64,000 bases of DNA from Megaleporinus macrocephalus (taxonomy: Eukaryota; Chordata; Actinopteri; Characiformes; Anostomidae): positions 4,683,062 to 4,747,061 of the forward strand of contig CM038726.1 in the NCBI GenBank assembly GCA_021613375.1. Reading direction: 5' to 3'. The first letter of the stretch is position 1; every line of letters starts with the position of its first letter. This document shows positions 62,899-64,000 of the stretch, one piece after another. Both the position numbers and the translations under genes were made by a program. Under the pieces are notes generated by a model. That model was not told the origin of the DNA. It worked only from the letters and a program-made list of their open reading frames with translations, and did not search any database.

Positions 62899-64000
62899 CA
62901 CACTCAAATCAGTGAACAAATAACTAACAATAACTAATTAAAATTGCACAATAAATTAATTAAGGAGGTAAAATGCACAAATAAGCACCTATACAGACTA
63001 CAGCAGTTTAGCTCCGCCCATTTACATAGAAGTTAAAAGTTAATTTATGTATGTCATTTTTAAGGCAAAGTAACTCAAAGTAAGTCGAATTGTATTTAAA
63101 TAGTGATTTAACAGGCGTTGCCACAAAGTAACATCACAAAAAATTAAGGTTCAAGCCCCAAATAACCAAGCCAAAGGATAACAGTGTCAAGGAAAAGTCA
63201 CTAAGGTCGGGATCAGGCTACATGATATTTTTCTTAATGCTCATTATGTCTATCACAGTGCCTTAAATTTATGTTGTCTTGGTCGCAAGACTTTCTTGCA
63301 TAAGATTATATGTCGTCGAGGAGGAGCTTCAAGAAACGGCGGTTTTATGTTCCGGAGGGAAAAAGAAAAGAAAGAAAACAATGCCCATCCTGGGGCGCAC
63401 AAAGAGGACAGTATGAGACCTCAATTCTTCAAAAAGAACGTTAGGTAACGAATGTGTTAAGAACAGTTTTAAACTGTGGTTGTACTGAGCTACTGTTATT
63501 TTTGCTGTTATCCTTCAGCGTTTCGGTAGCATTGCTCATGTTGTAGCTGTCATTGCGATACAAGTGATCTCTGACTTGTCGTTCCACCCAACAGCTGTAA
63601 CATCAGCATCACCATCTCTCTCCCCCACTGAACGTCAGTGACTGGTGTGTGAAGCCGACAGTGATGGTCTGTTGATACAAATATAAATGTGAAGAGCTTT
63701 GCAAGGCAGGTGGAGCAATGTCTATGACTGAATAGACCTAGTTTGAGTCTGCTTCTGGAATGTATCAAGGAATACTACAGGTGAATGTAAGAACATCCAT
63801 CTGTGAACTGACCCTCGATCGAAGGGGGGTCTGTCACAGACAGACAGTGACCCCCGAACCACCAGTTAGTCTACAAAGTACTGTTAAAGCAGAAGAAATG
63901 TCGCATTTTGCGAATGAACAGATCGTAATCCAATTTTAAACTTTACACGATTTTTTTTTTACTTAAAATAATACATTTTGTTCCATGTTGTCAAGTCCCT

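Overview
This 64 kb window is vertebrate genomic DNA, almost certainly a teleost. It has spliced genes with GT-AG introns, and Tc1, hAT-like, L2/Rex1-like and RTE-like elements. A teleost-style MHC class I fragment lies beside the last genes. The repeats look ostariophysan to me, but that is an impression and not a proof.

The host gene of the first 30 kb is the 3' end of sptbn4 (beta-IV spectrin), on the + strand. Nine exons can be placed with consistent splice phases: 332-470, 2702-2786, 4644-4825, 6851-7728, 7916-7976, 8485-8738, 25006-25176, 26813-26855 and 28885-29307. They encode the end of the spectrin-repeat rod, a beta-IV-specific variable region with ERQES-like motifs, a basic/proline-rich linker, the PH domain, and an unusually long Glu/Arg/Ser-rich tail. 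The 16.3 kb intron between 8738 and 25006 holds an antisense C2H2 zinc-finger gene (18425-20221), a decayed relative (about 9.5-12.5 kb) and two LINEs. After the spectrin stop come about 5 kb of unassigned DNA, a LINE and Tc1 cluster (34.8-36.6 kb), unassigned DNA, a nested MITE/LINE, and a broken MHC class I-like gene on the - strand (39241-40318, cut by an N gap).

From 41317 to the end, the window repeats 15626-37950 almost base for base: LINE, zinc-finger gene, the last three spectrin exons, 3' flank, LINE and Tc1. The homology begins at the first base after an N gap. A second gap of exactly 1000 N replaces what copy A shows as 299 bp. The copies differ like two alleles: zinc-finger count 20 versus 22, a 45-bp VNTR with 12 versus 4 full units, and a 348-bp microhomology deletion. 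Single-base indels also become frequent toward the end of the second contig. I read this as an uncollapsed second haplotype placed in tandem (a false duplication). A real segmental duplication is not excluded.

The more biological leads are: the zinc-finger array, which varies mainly at DNA-contact positions; a nonsense codon shared by both its copies; a CpG-rich block nearly identical between an otherwise decayed unit and the intact one; new-looking tandem repeats and a charged tail in sptbn4; and the MHC class I-like gene with two apparent frameshifts and no visible alpha2-alpha3 intron. Dark, unassigned stretches are listed as such.
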